In this document: in pieces, positions 16,475 through 26,716 of the stretch | Layout: every line of letters begins with the position of its first letter | Position numbering within the stretch: the stretch's first letter is position 1 | NCBI GenBank assembly: GCA_012270795.1 | Contig: JAAXHO010000031.1 | Span: 1-53,949 of the forward strand | Direction: 5' to 3' | Length of the DNA: 53,949 bases | Source: Candidatus Poribacteria bacterium | Lineage (GTDB): Bacteria > Poribacteria > WGA-4E > WGA-3G | The notes under the pieces: generated by a model | Told to the model about the DNA's origin: nothing | Seen by the model: only the letters and a program-made list of their open reading frames with translations | Databases searched by the model: none | Translations under genes and position numbers: made by a program

Positions 16475-16547
16475 GCGGGAGTAGCTCAGCTGGTAGAGCA
16501 TTGGCCTTCCAAGCCATGCGTCGCGGGTTCGAATCCCGTCTCCCGCT
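16475..16547 (+). tRNA. tRNA-Gly (TCC)
   Basis: Acceptor GCGGGAG/CTCCCGC, D arm GCTCAGCTGGTAGAGC. Anticodon loop CTTCCAA gives TCC. T arm CGGGTTCGAATCCCG. Confidence 0.95.
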
Positions 16548-16563
16548 TGTAGCTTAGGAGTTT

Positions 16564-16636
<73 letters not shown>

Positions 16637-16668
16637 TCACTGATATTAAGAAGGAGGGTAAAAAAACT

Positions 16669-16821
16669 ATGCCCAGAGACATTGTAACTTTAGCATGTGA
16701 CGTTTGCAAACAACGCAATTATGTAACCACGCGTAATCGGCGGACACAGCAGGATCGATATGAACGTAAGAAGTACTGCCGTTTCTGCCGGAAACATACA
16801 CTCCATAAGGAGACACGGTAA
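16669..16821 (+). CDS. rpmG: 50S ribosomal protein L33 (bL33)
   Basis: A 50-residue protein, [20 protein letters not shown]..., ending [10 protein letters not shown], diagnostic of L33. It keeps both CxxC pairs (CDVC and CRFC), so it is the zinc-binding (C+) form. AAGGAGGG precedes the ATG. It lies between tRNA-Thr and tRNA-Trp, as in many bacteria. Confidence 0.95.
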   Translation: MPRDIVTLACDVCKQRNYVTTRNRRTQQDRYERKKYCRFCRKHTLHKETR

Positions 16822-16832
16822 ATTTATACCAC

Positions 16833-16906
16833 AGGCCAGTAGCTCGAACTGGTAGAGTGCCGGTCTCCAAAACCGGATGTTGGGGGTTCGAATCCCTCCT
16901 GGCCTG
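16833..16906 (+). tRNA. tRNA-Trp (CCA)
   Basis: Acceptor AGGCCAG/CTGGCCT, anticodon stem CCGGT/ACCGG around CTCCAAA (CCA), T arm GGGGGTTCGAATCCCTC. It lies immediately before secE, its classical position. Confidence 0.95.
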
Positions 16907-16917
16907 CCTTAGTAAAC

Positions 16918-17292
16918 ATGATAACACGTATAAAAAACTATATTCGGAATATTCTCTTAGAATGGCAAAAAGTATCTAAACCTGACATGGAACAGGTGCG
17001 CGGTAGTACCATTGTTGTCTTAATTGCAAGTGCGATGTTAGGTGTGTTCCTCTGGTTAGTTGATGGGAGTCCTACCAGCCCGAAATGGGATTGGCCCGCA
17101 AATTTGATTCTGATCGTGATCCCTTTCGCAGTATACTTTCTTGGTAAAGATTTGGAAAACCGAAGGATACATTACACACTGATCGCTTGTATACCGATAG
17201 TTGTTGTGCTTGTAAGTACCTACATTATTAAACCTGATGAGACACTTAGCGGTTTTGGGATGTCCTTTTTAAGAGAACTTTTCCTACGTTAA
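16918..17292 (+). CDS. secE: Preprotein translocase subunit SecE, extended form
   Basis: A 124-residue inner-membrane subunit of the SecYEG channel. The conserved amphipathic helix and first transmembrane segment are clear (EWQKVSKPDMEQVRGST then VVLIASAMLGVFLWLVD). Position before nusG and after tRNA-Trp confirms identity. Most single-span SecE proteins end soon after this helix. This one continues for about 75 residues with two more hydrophobic helices (NLILIVIPFAVYFLG; YTLIACIPIVVVLVSTYII) and a SecE-like tail (GFGMSFLRELFL). No strong Shine-Dalgarno is seen. Confidence 0.85.
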   Translation: MITRIKNYIRNILLEWQKVSKPDMEQVRGSTIVVLIASAMLGVFLWLVDGSPTSPKWDWPANLILIVIPFAVYFLGKDLENRRIHYTLIACIPIVVVLVSTYIIKPDETLSGFGMSFLRELFLR

Positions 17293-17330
17293 TATATTTA
17301 CGCATTAGCCAAAAATACAGGAAATTTATC

Positions 17331-17903
17331 ATGGCTGGTTATTGGTACATTGTTCAGGTCTATACTGGACACGAGAAGAAAATACAGTCTACACTTGAGA
17401 GACGGCTTTCATCGGATGCTGATACCGATAAGGAACTGCAAGAGGAAATTTTGCAGGTATACGTTCCGATTTCAACGACTGTCAAGAATGAAGATGGTAA
17501 GCGTAAGGTGAGGAGTGGACCGACGTATCCAGGATATGTGCTCATCAACTCCATGCATCAAATTGGAGCGCATGTAGAAAATTCCATTGGTCAGAGGAGT
17601 TGGGCATTTATTCAGGAAACGCCGGGGGTTATGAATTTTCTGGGGAACGCGAACCCGAGTCCGCTCAGTGCAGAAGATGTAGAACGTATGTTAGAAAGTT
17701 CGACGGTTGAAGAAGATACACCGGTTCCTGAGGTAACTTATTCTGTTGGTGATAAAGTTCGCGTGATTGAAGGGCCGTTCAGTTCTTTCACAGCTGAGAT
17801 TCTCGGGATTGATACGCAACGTCAGCGATTGAGTCTCTCTATAACAATTTTTGGCCGTTCAACCCCTCTTGAATTAGGTTTCATGGGAGTTGAAAGGTTA
17901 TAG
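17331..17903 (+). CDS. nusG: Transcription termination/antitermination factor NusG
   Basis: A 190-residue NusG with both domains. The NGN domain carries YWYIVQVYTGHEKKIQ and SGPTYPGYVLINS. The C-terminal KOW domain carries VGDKVRVIEGPFSSFTAEI. NusG bridges RNA polymerase to Rho or ribosomal protein S10. The segment between VYVPIS and GPTYPGYV contains KNEDGKRKVR. Normal length and family position between secE and rplK. Confidence 0.95.
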   Translation: MAGYWYIVQVYTGHEKKIQSTLERRLSSDADTDKELQEEILQVYVPISTTVKNEDGKRKVRSGPTYPGYVLINSMHQIGAHVENSIGQRSWAFIQETPGVMNFLGNANPSPLSAEDVERMLESSTVEEDTPVPEVTYSVGDKVRVIEGPFSSFTAEILGIDTQRQRLSLSITIFGRSTPLELGFMGVERL

Positions 17904-17932
17904 TATTTTAGAAGATACGGAGTAGTAAACAC

Positions 17933-18355
17933 ATGGCAAAAAAAGTAGCAGGTGAAGTCAAACTTCAATTAGTGTCTGGACAAGCGACACCGCAACCACC
18001 GGTAGGACCGAGTCTTGCCCCTTATATGATTAACCTGCAGGAATTTATCAAATCCTTCAATGCTCAAACACAGCAGCAAAGCGGTATGGTTGTGACGACA
18101 ATCATTACCTGTTATAGTGATAGGTCCTTTACATTTGTAGTCAAATCTCCGCCGGCTGCGGTGTTGTTGAAATCAGCTGCGAAAATAGCAAAAGGTTCAG
18201 GAGAACCGAATCGGAATAAGGTTGCAACAATCAATAGAGATCAGATTCGAGAGATCGCTCAAACGAAATTACCGGATCTCAATACGACCGATATAGAAGC
18301 GGCGATGCGGATGGTTGAGGGAACAGCAAGAAGTATGGGTTTAACAATACAATAG
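17933..18355 (+). CDS. rplK: 50S ribosomal protein L11
   Basis: A 140-residue uL11. It has the diagnostic proline-rich N-terminal [20 protein letters not shown] and the RNA-binding C-terminal domain ending [10 protein letters not shown]. It binds the GTPase-associated centre of 23S rRNA with L10 and L12. Thirty bases after nusG, and 12 bases before rplA. Confidence 0.97.
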   Translation: MAKKVAGEVKLQLVSGQATPQPPVGPSLAPYMINLQEFIKSFNAQTQQQSGMVVTTIITCYSDRSFTFVVKSPPAAVLLKSAAKIAKGSGEPNRNKVATINRDQIREIAQTKLPDLNTTDIEAAMRMVEGTARSMGLTIQ

Positions 18356-18367
18356 TTGGAGAGGAAA

Positions 18368-19066
18368 ATGGCGAAAAAAGGTAAACGATATGGTGAATTT
18401 CAAGAGCAGGTTGACAGAATGAGTTTATACACTGTTGATGAGGCTGTTTCACTATTGAAAAAAACAAGTACTGCAAAGTTTGATGAAACGGTTGATTTAG
18501 CCTCTCGTCTGGGTGTGGATCCGCGTAAAGCGGAGGAGAATATCCGTGGCACAGTCTCACTTCCGCACGGCACCGGCAAATCAGTTCGGGTTGCAGTGTT
18601 TGCAGAGGGAGAAAAAGCCCGTGAAGCGGAGGAAGCAGGGGCAGACTTCGTCGGAACGGATGACTTGGTAGATAGGATTGTTGAGGGGTGGCTTGATTTT
18701 GATGCGACAATTGCAACGCCTGACTTGATGCGGAGTATCATGCCAAAGTTGGGGAGAATCTTGGGACCCCGCGGGTTAATGCCTAATCCCAAAGCAGGCA
18801 CCGTCACAATGGATATTACTGAGACGTTACAGAACATAAAAGCAGGTCAGATTGAGTATCGCGTAGAACGTACATCGGGTATCGTTCATGTGCCGATTGG
18901 GAAAACCTCATTTGAAGATGGGCAAATTAAGGATAACCTTAACACTGTTATGGATACGCTGGTAAAAGCACGGCCCGCTTCTGCAAAAGGACGATATATT
19001 CGGAGTGTAGCGATTTCCGCGACGATGGGAGCTGGCATCCGAATTGATCCGCAGCAATTTTTATAA
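18368..19066 (+). CDS. rplA: 50S ribosomal protein L1
   Basis: A 232-residue uL1. Landmarks are [39 protein letters not shown] and [12 protein letters not shown]. It forms the L1 stalk and in many bacteria represses its own operon. ATG at 18368, with GGAGAGG just upstream, is chosen over an upstream TTG in the same frame. Confidence 0.97.
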   Translation: MAKKGKRYGEFQEQVDRMSLYTVDEAVSLLKKTSTAKFDETVDLASRLGVDPRKAEENIRGTVSLPHGTGKSVRVAVFAEGEKAREAEEAGADFVGTDDLVDRIVEGWLDFDATIATPDLMRSIMPKLGRILGPRGLMPNPKAGTVTMDITETLQNIKAGQIEYRVERTSGIVHVPIGKTSFEDGQIKDNLNTVMDTLVKARPASAKGRYIRSVAISATMGAGIRIDPQQFL

Positions 19067-19164
19067 GTTTTGGATTTAAACAATTAACAATTATGGTATC
19101 TCGCTATTCATAGCGAATGAAAATTAAAGGAACAACCGACAAATTCCATCCAACAGAATAGAGT

Positions 19165-19297
19165 TGAAGAAAGTAGGAGCTGTGGCTTAATTACCTACCG
19201 AGACTCGGATAGAGTTAGAAAGTGCTTCGTGCGATTGCAAGAGGTAAGTTTTGACTGCCGTAGTTAGGTCAGACCTCCAGTTTTCTGGGGGTTTTTC
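19165..19297 (+). promoter_or_regulatory. Ribosomal protein L10 leader
   Basis: The 273-bp rplA-rplJ gap holds the L10 leader core: GTAGGAGCT, then GGCTTAATTACCTACCGAG. These form the kink-turn-containing stem bound by the L10(L12)4 complex. Further helices lead to a terminator-like hairpin, giving autogenous control of rplJL. Assigned from motif order; no covariance model was run. Confidence 0.8.
19273..19296 (+). terminator. Attenuator hairpin in the L10 leader
   Basis: ACCTCCAG-TTTT-CTGGGGGT followed by five T: an intrinsic terminator placed 44 bp before rplJ, consistent with premature termination when L10 is in excess. Confidence 0.75.
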
Positions 19298-19339
19298 TAT
19301 TTCTGGACGGAGTTGTCATGATGTGAAAGGAGGTAACCT

Positions 19340-19900
19340 ATGCCGAATGAAGCGAATGTTCAGCAGGTTGGACAGATTCGCGAGCTTTTTGAAAACTCAG
19401 ACGTTATTCTTTTAGCTGACTTTCAAGGACTAAACGTGGCTGAGGTGAATGAATTGCGCCAGCAATTGCGTGCCGCGAATATTCAATATAAAGTCTTCAA
19501 AAATACGTTAATTAATGTTGTTGCACAAGAAAAAGAAATTGATGGACTTGCGCCATATCTAAAAGGTAACACCGCACTTGCGGCGAGTGATGATCCTGCG
19601 ACTATCACGAAAATACTCCTGGATTTTATTAAGGACCATGAGAGTTTACAGATCAAAGGTGGTATTCTGGGTTCACAAGTTGTTGACGCGAATGCAGTGA
19701 AAGCTCTCAAGGATATGCCTTCGCAAGAGGTATTGATTGGTCAAGTCGTTGGCGGAATCAGCGCGCCGTTGTATGGTCTCGTGGGTGTCTTAAAAAATGG
19801 TTCGCCAATGACAAGTTTTGTGAATGTACTTAGTAATACAATTGGTCAGGTGTCATCTGTGTTGACACAGATCGCTGAGCAGAAAAAAGCAGCCGAATAG
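19340..19900 (+). CDS. rplJ: 50S ribosomal protein L10
   Basis: A 186-residue uL10, the base of the ribosomal stalk. Landmarks are [32 protein letters not shown] and the C-terminal L12-binding helix ([20 protein letters not shown]). AAAGGAGGTAACCT gives a near-perfect Shine-Dalgarno. Regulated by the upstream leader. Confidence 0.97.
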   Translation: MPNEANVQQVGQIRELFENSDVILLADFQGLNVAEVNELRQQLRAANIQYKVFKNTLINVVAQEKEIDGLAPYLKGNTALAASDDPATITKILLDFIKDHESLQIKGGILGSQVVDANAVKALKDMPSQEVLIGQVVGGISAPLYGLVGVLKNGSPMTSFVNVLSNTIGQVSSVLTQIAEQKKAAE

Positions 19901-19932
19901 GCAAAACTATTATAAATAAGAGAGGAAAAACA

Positions 19933-20331
19933 ATGGCAAATATAGAAAAAATGATTGATGAGATTGGTGAAATGACGGTTCTGGAACTCTCCGAGTTGGT
20001 AAAAGCACTGGAAGAAAAATTCGGTGTGAGTGCTTCCGCAATGCCTGCGATGGCAGTAGCCGGGGCAGTGCCAGCTGTTGGGGCAGCTCCTGAAGGGGAA
20101 GCAGGAGAAGCGGCTGAGAAGACCGAGTTTGATGTCCAACTCAAAGAGATCGGCGGACAGAAAATCCCTGTTATTAAAGAGGTACGTTCTATAACGGGGC
20201 TCGGTCTGAAGGAAGCAAAAGAGAAGGTTGAATCTGCACCTGTTGTCATCCAAGAGGGTGTCAGCAAAGAAGATGCTGAGAAAACCAAAGAGCAGCTTGA
20301 AGCCATCGGTGCCGTCGTAGAAATTCTATAG
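19933..20331 (+). CDS. rplL: 50S ribosomal protein L7/L12
   Basis: A 132-residue bL12. The N-terminal dimerisation helix ([20 protein letters not shown]) is followed by an Ala/Gly-rich hinge. The C-terminal domain has [20 protein letters not shown] and [14 protein letters not shown]. It recruits translational GTPases. Unlike in most bacteria, rpoB does not follow. Confidence 0.97.
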   Translation: MANIEKMIDEIGEMTVLELSELVKALEEKFGVSASAMPAMAVAGAVPAVGAAPEGEAGEAAEKTEFDVQLKEIGGQKIPVIKEVRSITGLGLKEAKEKVESAPVVIQEGVSKEDAEKTKEQLEAIGAVVEIL

Positions 20332-20381
20332 CATAACTATCCCCTTCATACAATGAAGTAAGATATGTTAAATACAAACAC

Positions 20382-20423
20382 ACAACCCCGTTATGGTCTT
20401 GAACTGTAATGGGGTTGTCTTAT
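20382..20423 (+). terminator. Terminator after rplL
   Basis: Inverted arms ACAACCCCGTTA and TAATGGGGTTGT, 13-nt loop, then CTTAT. It probably closes the ribosomal cluster. Confidence 0.65.
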
Positions 20424-20437
20424 AAATGACGTAAAAT

Positions 20438-21289
20438 ATGCATGAAGATTTCATCCTCGTAGAGATTTTTTACCTTGTTTTCAGTCAGCTTGCTGTAGGT
20501 GGGTTAGCGGTCTTGCTCCTCATACCGAAAGGTTTGGTAGGTGCTAACTTTTATCGGTTGATGGGGGGAATCTACCTGCTTGTGGGGGGATTAGCGCGTT
20601 GTGCTAATCTGTACCTGAATGAACAACCTATTACATTCTTGAATTTTTTTGGAGCCGGACCAAACTATGAATCTATATTCGTTTTAAGTTTCATATTTGC
20701 TATCATCGCTTATACAATAAGTTTGTGGTTTAAATACCATATAGTTACACAGATATTTTTCTATTTTGGTGTCATGAGTGGTGTTGTCGGGATTGTTGTC
20801 AGTGCTTTGTCTTACCTACCAATTGTCCAATTTCCATGGGCACAATTCCTATTACCTTTACAATTCCTTGTGTCTGCGATCTTATTGGGAGCAGTGCATA
20901 CTGGCATGTGGTTTGGTCACTGGTATCTTGTTACCCCTGAATTACCTGTGCATTATCTGAGAAGGTATAACACGCTCCTGCTATCTTCGCTGGTTGCTAT
21001 GGTAGTCTTATTCTGCATGAGTATGATTTTTAGGTTGCAAATACAAGATCCTACACCGTTTAGTTTCCACTATGAACTCGTTTTTTGGATACGATTAGGC
21101 GTTGGGTTTGCGACTACGCTGCTGGTATATTTTATTTCATGGGATTGTTTGCGTCCTAAATCAGTTGCGAAGGATGAAGTCGGGGCAACGCGTGCAGCAA
21201 CAGGTTTTCTTTTCATTGCGATCATCACGGTTTTTCTGGGTGAGTTTTGTGGTCGTTATCTGTTTTTGGCATTACATTTTATTTTTTGA
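20438..21289 (+). CDS. Polytopic integral membrane protein, unknown function
   Basis: A 283-residue protein with about eight predicted transmembrane helices (for example SQLAVGGLAVLLLIP, FIFAIIAYTISLW, GFLFIAIITVFLGEF). A distinctive GAVHTGMWFGHWYLVTPELP segment in the middle has two His and paired aromatics that could bind haem or quinone, but I cannot assign a family. The ATG follows the rplL terminator by 15 bp, with no clear Shine-Dalgarno. It is not obviously part of the ribosomal operon. Confidence 0.7.
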   Translation: MHEDFILVEIFYLVFSQLAVGGLAVLLLIPKGLVGANFYRLMGGIYLLVGGLARCANLYLNEQPITFLNFFGAGPNYESIFVLSFIFAIIAYTISLWFKYHIVTQIFFYFGVMSGVVGIVVSALSYLPIVQFPWAQFLLPLQFLVSAILLGAVHTGMWFGHWYLVTPELPVHYLRRYNTLLLSSLVAMVVLFCMSMIFRLQIQDPTPFSFHYELVFWIRLGVGFATTLLVYFISWDCLRPKSVAKDEVGATRAATGFLFIAIITVFLGEFCGRYLFLALHFIF

Positions 21290-21326
21290 ATCGGATTGGA
21301 GGAATAAAGGGTGTGTAGAATTTTTT

Positions 21327-21465
21327 TGTCTGAACCAGGATTTGCAGGATTACCAGATTTCCAGGATTTTCCTCAACAGGTTCTATTCCTAAAGTTGACA
21401 TCAAAGTGCATCAAAAATCCTTGATGAGGTAATCCTGGTAATCTTGTAAATCCTGGTTCAGACAG
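21327..21465. repeat. Inverted repeat, family C, second copy
   Basis: TGTCTGAACCAGGATTTGCA ... GTAAATCCTGGTTCAGAC; same arms as 2626-2767 with a different central part. It runs directly into a family D repeat. Confidence 0.75.
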
Positions 21466-21604
21466 AATCGCGGAATTCGCGGATGACACTGAAGACACGG
21501 AGAAGAGTACTGCAATAAAACGTCTTGATTAGGGTAATTTTATTTTAAGAAAAAATCCTGATGCAGCAGTCTTTTCCGCGTTTTCAGCGAATTCCGTGAT
21601 TCCG
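21466..21604. repeat. Inverted repeat, family D, first copy
   Basis: Left arm GAATCGCGGAATTCGCGGAT, then GAAGACACGGAGAAGA. Right arm CAGTCTTTTCCGCG, then GCGAATTCCGTGATTC. The second copy is at 51609-51746. Confidence 0.7.
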
Positions 21605-21645
21605 TACAAAAAGGGTGACATAAACTTTACACACCTCCTATTGAT

Positions 21646-21882
21646 CAGGGTTATTCAGTTTTAAGAATTATCAGTTGATATGTGTTACTTAAAGTTTATA
21701 TCGTAGGTCCAAATCAACGGTATGAATGCCTTATTGGCATTCCCCGGGTAGAGCGTAAGCGAAACCCGACACGTTGCGTTTTTGGTTGTCATGTCGGGTT
21801 TCGCTTCGCTCTACCCGACCTACGCATCTAATTCACGAATGTTATAAATATCTGCCAAAATACCTAAAACTGAATAACCCTG
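21646..21882. repeat. MITE-like element F with 9-bp flanking repeat
   Basis: CAGGGTTATTCAGTTTTA is repeated inverted at 21865-21882. The flanks CCTATTGAT (21637-21645) and CCTATCGAT (21883-21891) look like a 9-bp target duplication with one mismatch. The interior carries a long hairpin (arms 21746-21771 and 21792-21816, around GTAGAGCG...CGAAACCCGACA) and the GGTATGAATGCC/GGCATTCCCC unit. No transposase. Confidence 0.7.
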
Positions 21883-21899
21883 CCTATCGATTTGGTAAC

Positions 21900-21928
21900 T
21901 TGACAAGATCATATCAATAAGATATTCT
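21900..21928 (+). promoter_or_regulatory. Possible promoter of the cytochrome c/LRR gene
   Basis: TTGACA (21900-21905), 17 bp, TATTCT (21923-21928), about 160 bp before the ATG at 22087. Between them lies a GGAGCGAACT/AGTCGCTCC hairpin repeat. Confidence 0.45.
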
Positions 21929-22086
21929 ATAGATATCGTTTAAAATAGAAGATTATACATTCTGAGTTGTAGGAGCGAACTACGGTCACGACTAAAAGTC
22001 GCTCCTACAGAAGAGGTGTATAATTATTTCAATAATTCACAAAAAACAGAACAAAATTAAAAAACATCAGTGAAAAGGTAAAATAT

Positions 22087-25000
22087 ATGACGCAGATTCA
22101 AAAGGTAAAAATACTCTGTCCTCTATTGATTTTCATTCTTATAACAAACATCAATGCACAACAAAATTTATCACAAGAAGCATACACAATCTTTGAACAG
22201 TCCTGCCTAATATGCCACGGAGAAAACGGTTCTTATAGAGAATCCCTTATCATTGAACACACAGCACTCATAGAAGGTGGAACAGTCGTTCCCAATGATC
22301 CAGAAGCATCAGAATTCTATAAACGGTTACTCGGGGATACAGAAAATGGGCCGCGGATGCCACTCGGACAACCACCACTTGCCCCTGAAGCGATTGAGAC
22401 GATACGCCAATGGATTGCCGCAGGCGCGCCCGATTGGGACGCTATTCCCAAACCAAAACCCAGCTTCATTACAACTGATACGATGCTTGAGACGATTAAA
22501 AACCACGTCAATTCTCTTTCTGCGCGTGATAAATCGTTTGCACGCTATTTTACATTAACACATCTCTATAATGCGGGTGAGACAACTGAAGCACTCAACG
22601 CCTATCGGCGCGCCCTCTCAAAACTGATAAATAGCCTCTCTTGGGGACGCAACGTTGTCAAACCGCAACCTATTGATGCCGAACAAACCGTTTACTACAT
22701 TGACCTACGCGATTATGAATGGGATATTAGAAACGAAGCTTAGACACAGATTGAGCAAGCATACCTCTACAAAATGACATTCGACGCGCCGACACAAACA
22801 CACCTCCGTGAAAAACTGACAACGTTACAGCAAAATATGAACTGTGAAGTGCCGTTTGTGCATGTGGATTGGTTTCTTGCGACTGCTTCATTGCCACCCC
22901 TCTACAACGATATTCTCGATCTCCCCGAAACAGACCGTGAATTAGAGACAATTCTTAACGTCTCAGTTCTTGAAAACCTACAGAATGCCCCAGGAAAACG
23001 GGTCTGGCGCGCAGGTTTCAACGATTCTGGTGTTTCAAGGCATAACCGCGTCGTTGAACGTCACATCTCTCAGCATGGGGCATACTGGAAAAGTTATGAC
23101 TTTGCGGGGAGTGCCGATTCACAGAATATCTTTACACATCCGCTTGACTTTGCACATGACGGTGGTGAGATTATCTTTAACCTACCAAATGGCTTACAGG
23201 CATATTTTCTTGTAGATGGTGTCGGTACCCGGCTTGATGAAGCACCCACAAACATTGTCTCTAATCCAGCTGTAAGTGATCCGACAGTTCGCAACGGACT
23301 TTCCTGTATTGGGTGTCATACGGAAGGTATGAAGACATTTGAGGACGAAGTACGCGCTGTTGTTGAACAAGTTGATAACCCGCCCTTTAACAAAGAACAG
23401 GTGTTAGCAATCTATGTCAAAAAAATGGAGATGGATGCACTTATCACTCAAGATACGCAACGTTACAGGGAAGCACTTGAAGCAACAGGTGGAGTCTTCG
23501 GTGGTATTGAGCCGATACAACGTTTCCATGAAGTGTTTCAAGGTCCGCTGGATGCTGCACATGCAGCTGCTGCCCTTGGACTACAAACCGAGATTCTCCT
23601 GGAAAAAATTCAAGAAAATGTTGATCTGCAAAACTTTGGATTGCTGGTACTGGAAAACGGTACTATCAAACGGGATACATGGACAGAACAATGGACAGAC
23701 ATCGTTCACGCATTGAATTTCCCACAAGAAAGCATTGTAACACCCGTTGAACCGATCCTCGAACACACTCCCGGGACGATTGTTAACATCCCCGATCCTG
23801 CACTGCGTAAACATATCTTATTTAGGCTTGGGTATGAACGAATCATTGATCTTATACTAGATCCTGATTACCAAATTACAGTGGAGGATATGGCAAGATT
23901 GACAACATTGAGTATATATTGGAACATGGAAGATCTGGAAGGTCTCCAATTCGCAACGGGGTTAACATGGCTACATATAGACCATTATTTGTTGTCTGAC
24001 ATTTCATTCCTCGCTGAATTTGAAAATTTAGAAAGACTGACTATCAAAGTCCGCAACATATCAGATTTATCACCACTCGCAGAACTTGCGAAGTTAGAGC
24101 ATCTGGAGATCAATGGTGACTACAACATATCAGATTTATCATTCCTCGCTGGACTTACGAAGTTAGAGTGTCTGGAGATCACTGGAAACAACAACATCTC
24201 TGACATTTCACCACTCGCTGGACTTACGAAGTTAGAGCACCTTGAGATCTCTGGGGAAGTAACTATACTCTCTTCAGACATCAGCAAATCAGGACAGTAT
24301 AGATCGTTTGGTAGATCAGGGAACGAAATCTCAGATATTTCACCACTCACAGGACTTACGAATTTAGAAACGTTATCTCTCTGGGATAGCAACATATCCG
24401 ATCTATCACCCCTTGCGGGACTCACTGCGTTAAAATATCTGAATCTCAACAATAACAACATATCCGATCTATCACCCCTTGCGGGACTCACTAATTTGGT
24501 GTCTCTGTCTCTTGGGAATTATAGCTATACTGGGGAGACCTATAGTTCATATAACAACATATCTGATATTTCACCACTCACAGGACTCTTTGCGTTAAAG
24601 GCACTGGATCTCAGCGGTAACAACATATTCGATCTATCACCGCTTGAAGTGCTACCTAAATTTGAAAGACTGGAATTGGAAATACTGAATCTCAGCAGTT
24701 GCAATATAACGGATATTTCAGTACTTATAGGGGCGACATGGTTAAAAGAGCTGAACCTCAACAACAATAACATATCGGATATTTCACCACTCGCTGAACT
24801 CACTGCATTAGAAACACTGTATCTTGACGATAACAACATATCTGATCTGTCGCCACTTGCGGGACTCACAGGGTTATCGTATCTCTCGCTTGCACAAAAC
24901 AACATATCGGATGTTTCACCACTCGCTGAACACACTGCGTTAGAAAAACTTAATCTCTACGATAACAACATATCAGACATATCGCCGCTGAAGGCATTTT

Positions 25001-26616
25001 TCGTGCTTCATGGTGATCCTGGTGATAGGATAAGTAACATTGTTGCTTGGTCCTCCAATCCAGGATATAGGGATCCCAAAAAAGTTATACCAGGACCATG
25101 GTTGCAGGTGGTAGTGACCACGGAGGCATCTAATGCATGGTCAAATGGATGGAAACCGATGGCAAATGCAAGTGATGGTGCCGTAACAGAAGCAGACATC
25201 GCAGCTACAGGGGCAACAGAGGGTGCCTCAGTTGGTGCAAATGTATGGGAACGACAACAGTTCTTCGGAAGCAGTCTCGATGATCAACTGGAAAATTTAG
25301 GGATAGAAACACTTGACACGTTTAGTCTTATTGTTTATGGGTTTACCTTTCTGGATTCACCACGGGATCAGGAAACAACGTTATTCATTCCTGGCGCATA
25401 CTTTATAAAGGTCTGGCTAAATGGAGATCTTTTATACAGCAATTGGAACCGAACACAAGTCGTCCCTGTTACGTTGAAAAAAGGGAAAAATACCCTGTTA
25501 TTCGGTGTGAGTAGTCCACTTAGCGATAGAAATTTCAATTTTCGTTTTCCCGACAGCACAGAATTCACCTCATACATACCAGGTGTGACGTATACCCTCT
25601 CTCATTCTCCCATCAATACCGGCGATACGTTCACCCTTGACCTCAGCGCAAGAACTATCTTTGATCTCGCGGAGTGGCAATTTGATATTTCTTTTGATCC
25701 AACCGCACTTGAAGTGCTTGAAGTCAACGATGGGGATTTCATGAAACAGAATGGAGGTGCCTTCTTTCAGAAAGGAACGATTGATAACACAGCTGGAAAA
25801 ATAGAAGGATTCAGTTCTTCTATTTTGGGTTCAAACGGTGCTAACGGCACAGGGGGACTACTCTCTGTGACTCTCAAAGCAAAAACTGACGGTGACATCC
25901 AAGTAGCCCTACAGAACTTTCAACTCTTGACGACCTCATCAGATCCGATCCCCGCCGGCCCCCATAAGTTTATCTTCACAATAAAGGAATTACTCATCGG
26001 GGATGTGAACAGGGACGGAAAAGTGAGCATCCAGGATATGATCCTTGTCTCCCGTGTCTTTGGAGAGGAAGCATCGGACTACCCCCTTGCAGATATAAAT
26101 CAGGACAATATGATAAATATATTGGACCTTCTTATTGTCGCACAGCACATTGGTGAATCAACAGACTTTGCTGCACCTACGACATTTGCAGTAGACAGTG
26201 GAGAATTAACGCCTGAATTGGTACAAGCATGGATAGACCAAGCACAAGTTGAAAATGATGGATCAATTGCTTTCCAACAAGGAATTGCGAACCTTCAAAA
26301 ACTGTTAGCATCGTTGCTTCCTGAAAAGACAGTACTGCTTGCGAACTATCCGAATCCATTCAATCCTGAGACCTGGATACCGTATCACCTTGCGAAACCT
26401 GCGGATGTCACTTTGACGATCTACACAGCAAATGGTAATGTTGTGCGGACATTGGCATTAGGGCATCAAGCTGCAGGTATCTATCAGAATCGGAAACATG
26501 CGGTTTATTGGGATGGTAAAAACGAGGCAGGTGAGTCTGTTGCAAGCGGAATCTATTTCTATTCGTTAACCGCAGGTGATTTTTTTGCCACGCGGAAGAT
26601 GTTGATTTTGAAATAG
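22087..26616 (+). pseudogene. Secreted dihaem cytochrome c / LRR / cohesin / dockerin protein with in-frame TAG
   Basis: One frame of 1509 codons interrupted only by TAG at 22741-22743 (codon 219). The sequence continues in phase without a gap (TQIEQAYLYKMTFDAPTQTH). Order: signal peptide (residues 1-24); cytochrome c module with CLICH (40-44); TAG; a haem-associated region with CIGCH (407-411); about 15 internalin-type leucine-rich repeats (about 562-975) of the form NNISDISPLAGLTxLExLxL; a beta-sandwich (WLNGDLLY...VTLKKGKNTLLFGV); a cohesin-like domain (about 1164-1303); a type I dockerin with two Ca-binding loops (GDVNRDGKVSIQDM, ADINQDNMINILDLL); and a FlgD/type IX-like C-terminal signal (YPNPFNPETWIPYHL...SGIYFYSL). 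Probably exported and surface-attached. TAG also ends rplK and nusG, so it is normally a stop. A W (TGG) to stop mutation, a sequencing error or readthrough are the alternatives. Confidence 0.8.
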
Positions 26617-26716
26617 TATCATAAGACCTTATGATAACGTAGGTTTGACGCAATGATTTAAAGGAATCCAACGCGCTATATCACGCCTACCCAAATTTGA
26701 TGCCGAATCAATCGCA

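Noticed and set aside
24120-24935. Minus-strand open frames opposite the LRR region
   Set aside because: Shadows of the repetitive LRR codons; they lack start signals and recognisable domains.
24060-24990. Tandem DNA repeat AACATATCNGAT...TCACCACTCGC
   Set aside because: Explained by the leucine-rich repeat coding pattern, not a separate element.
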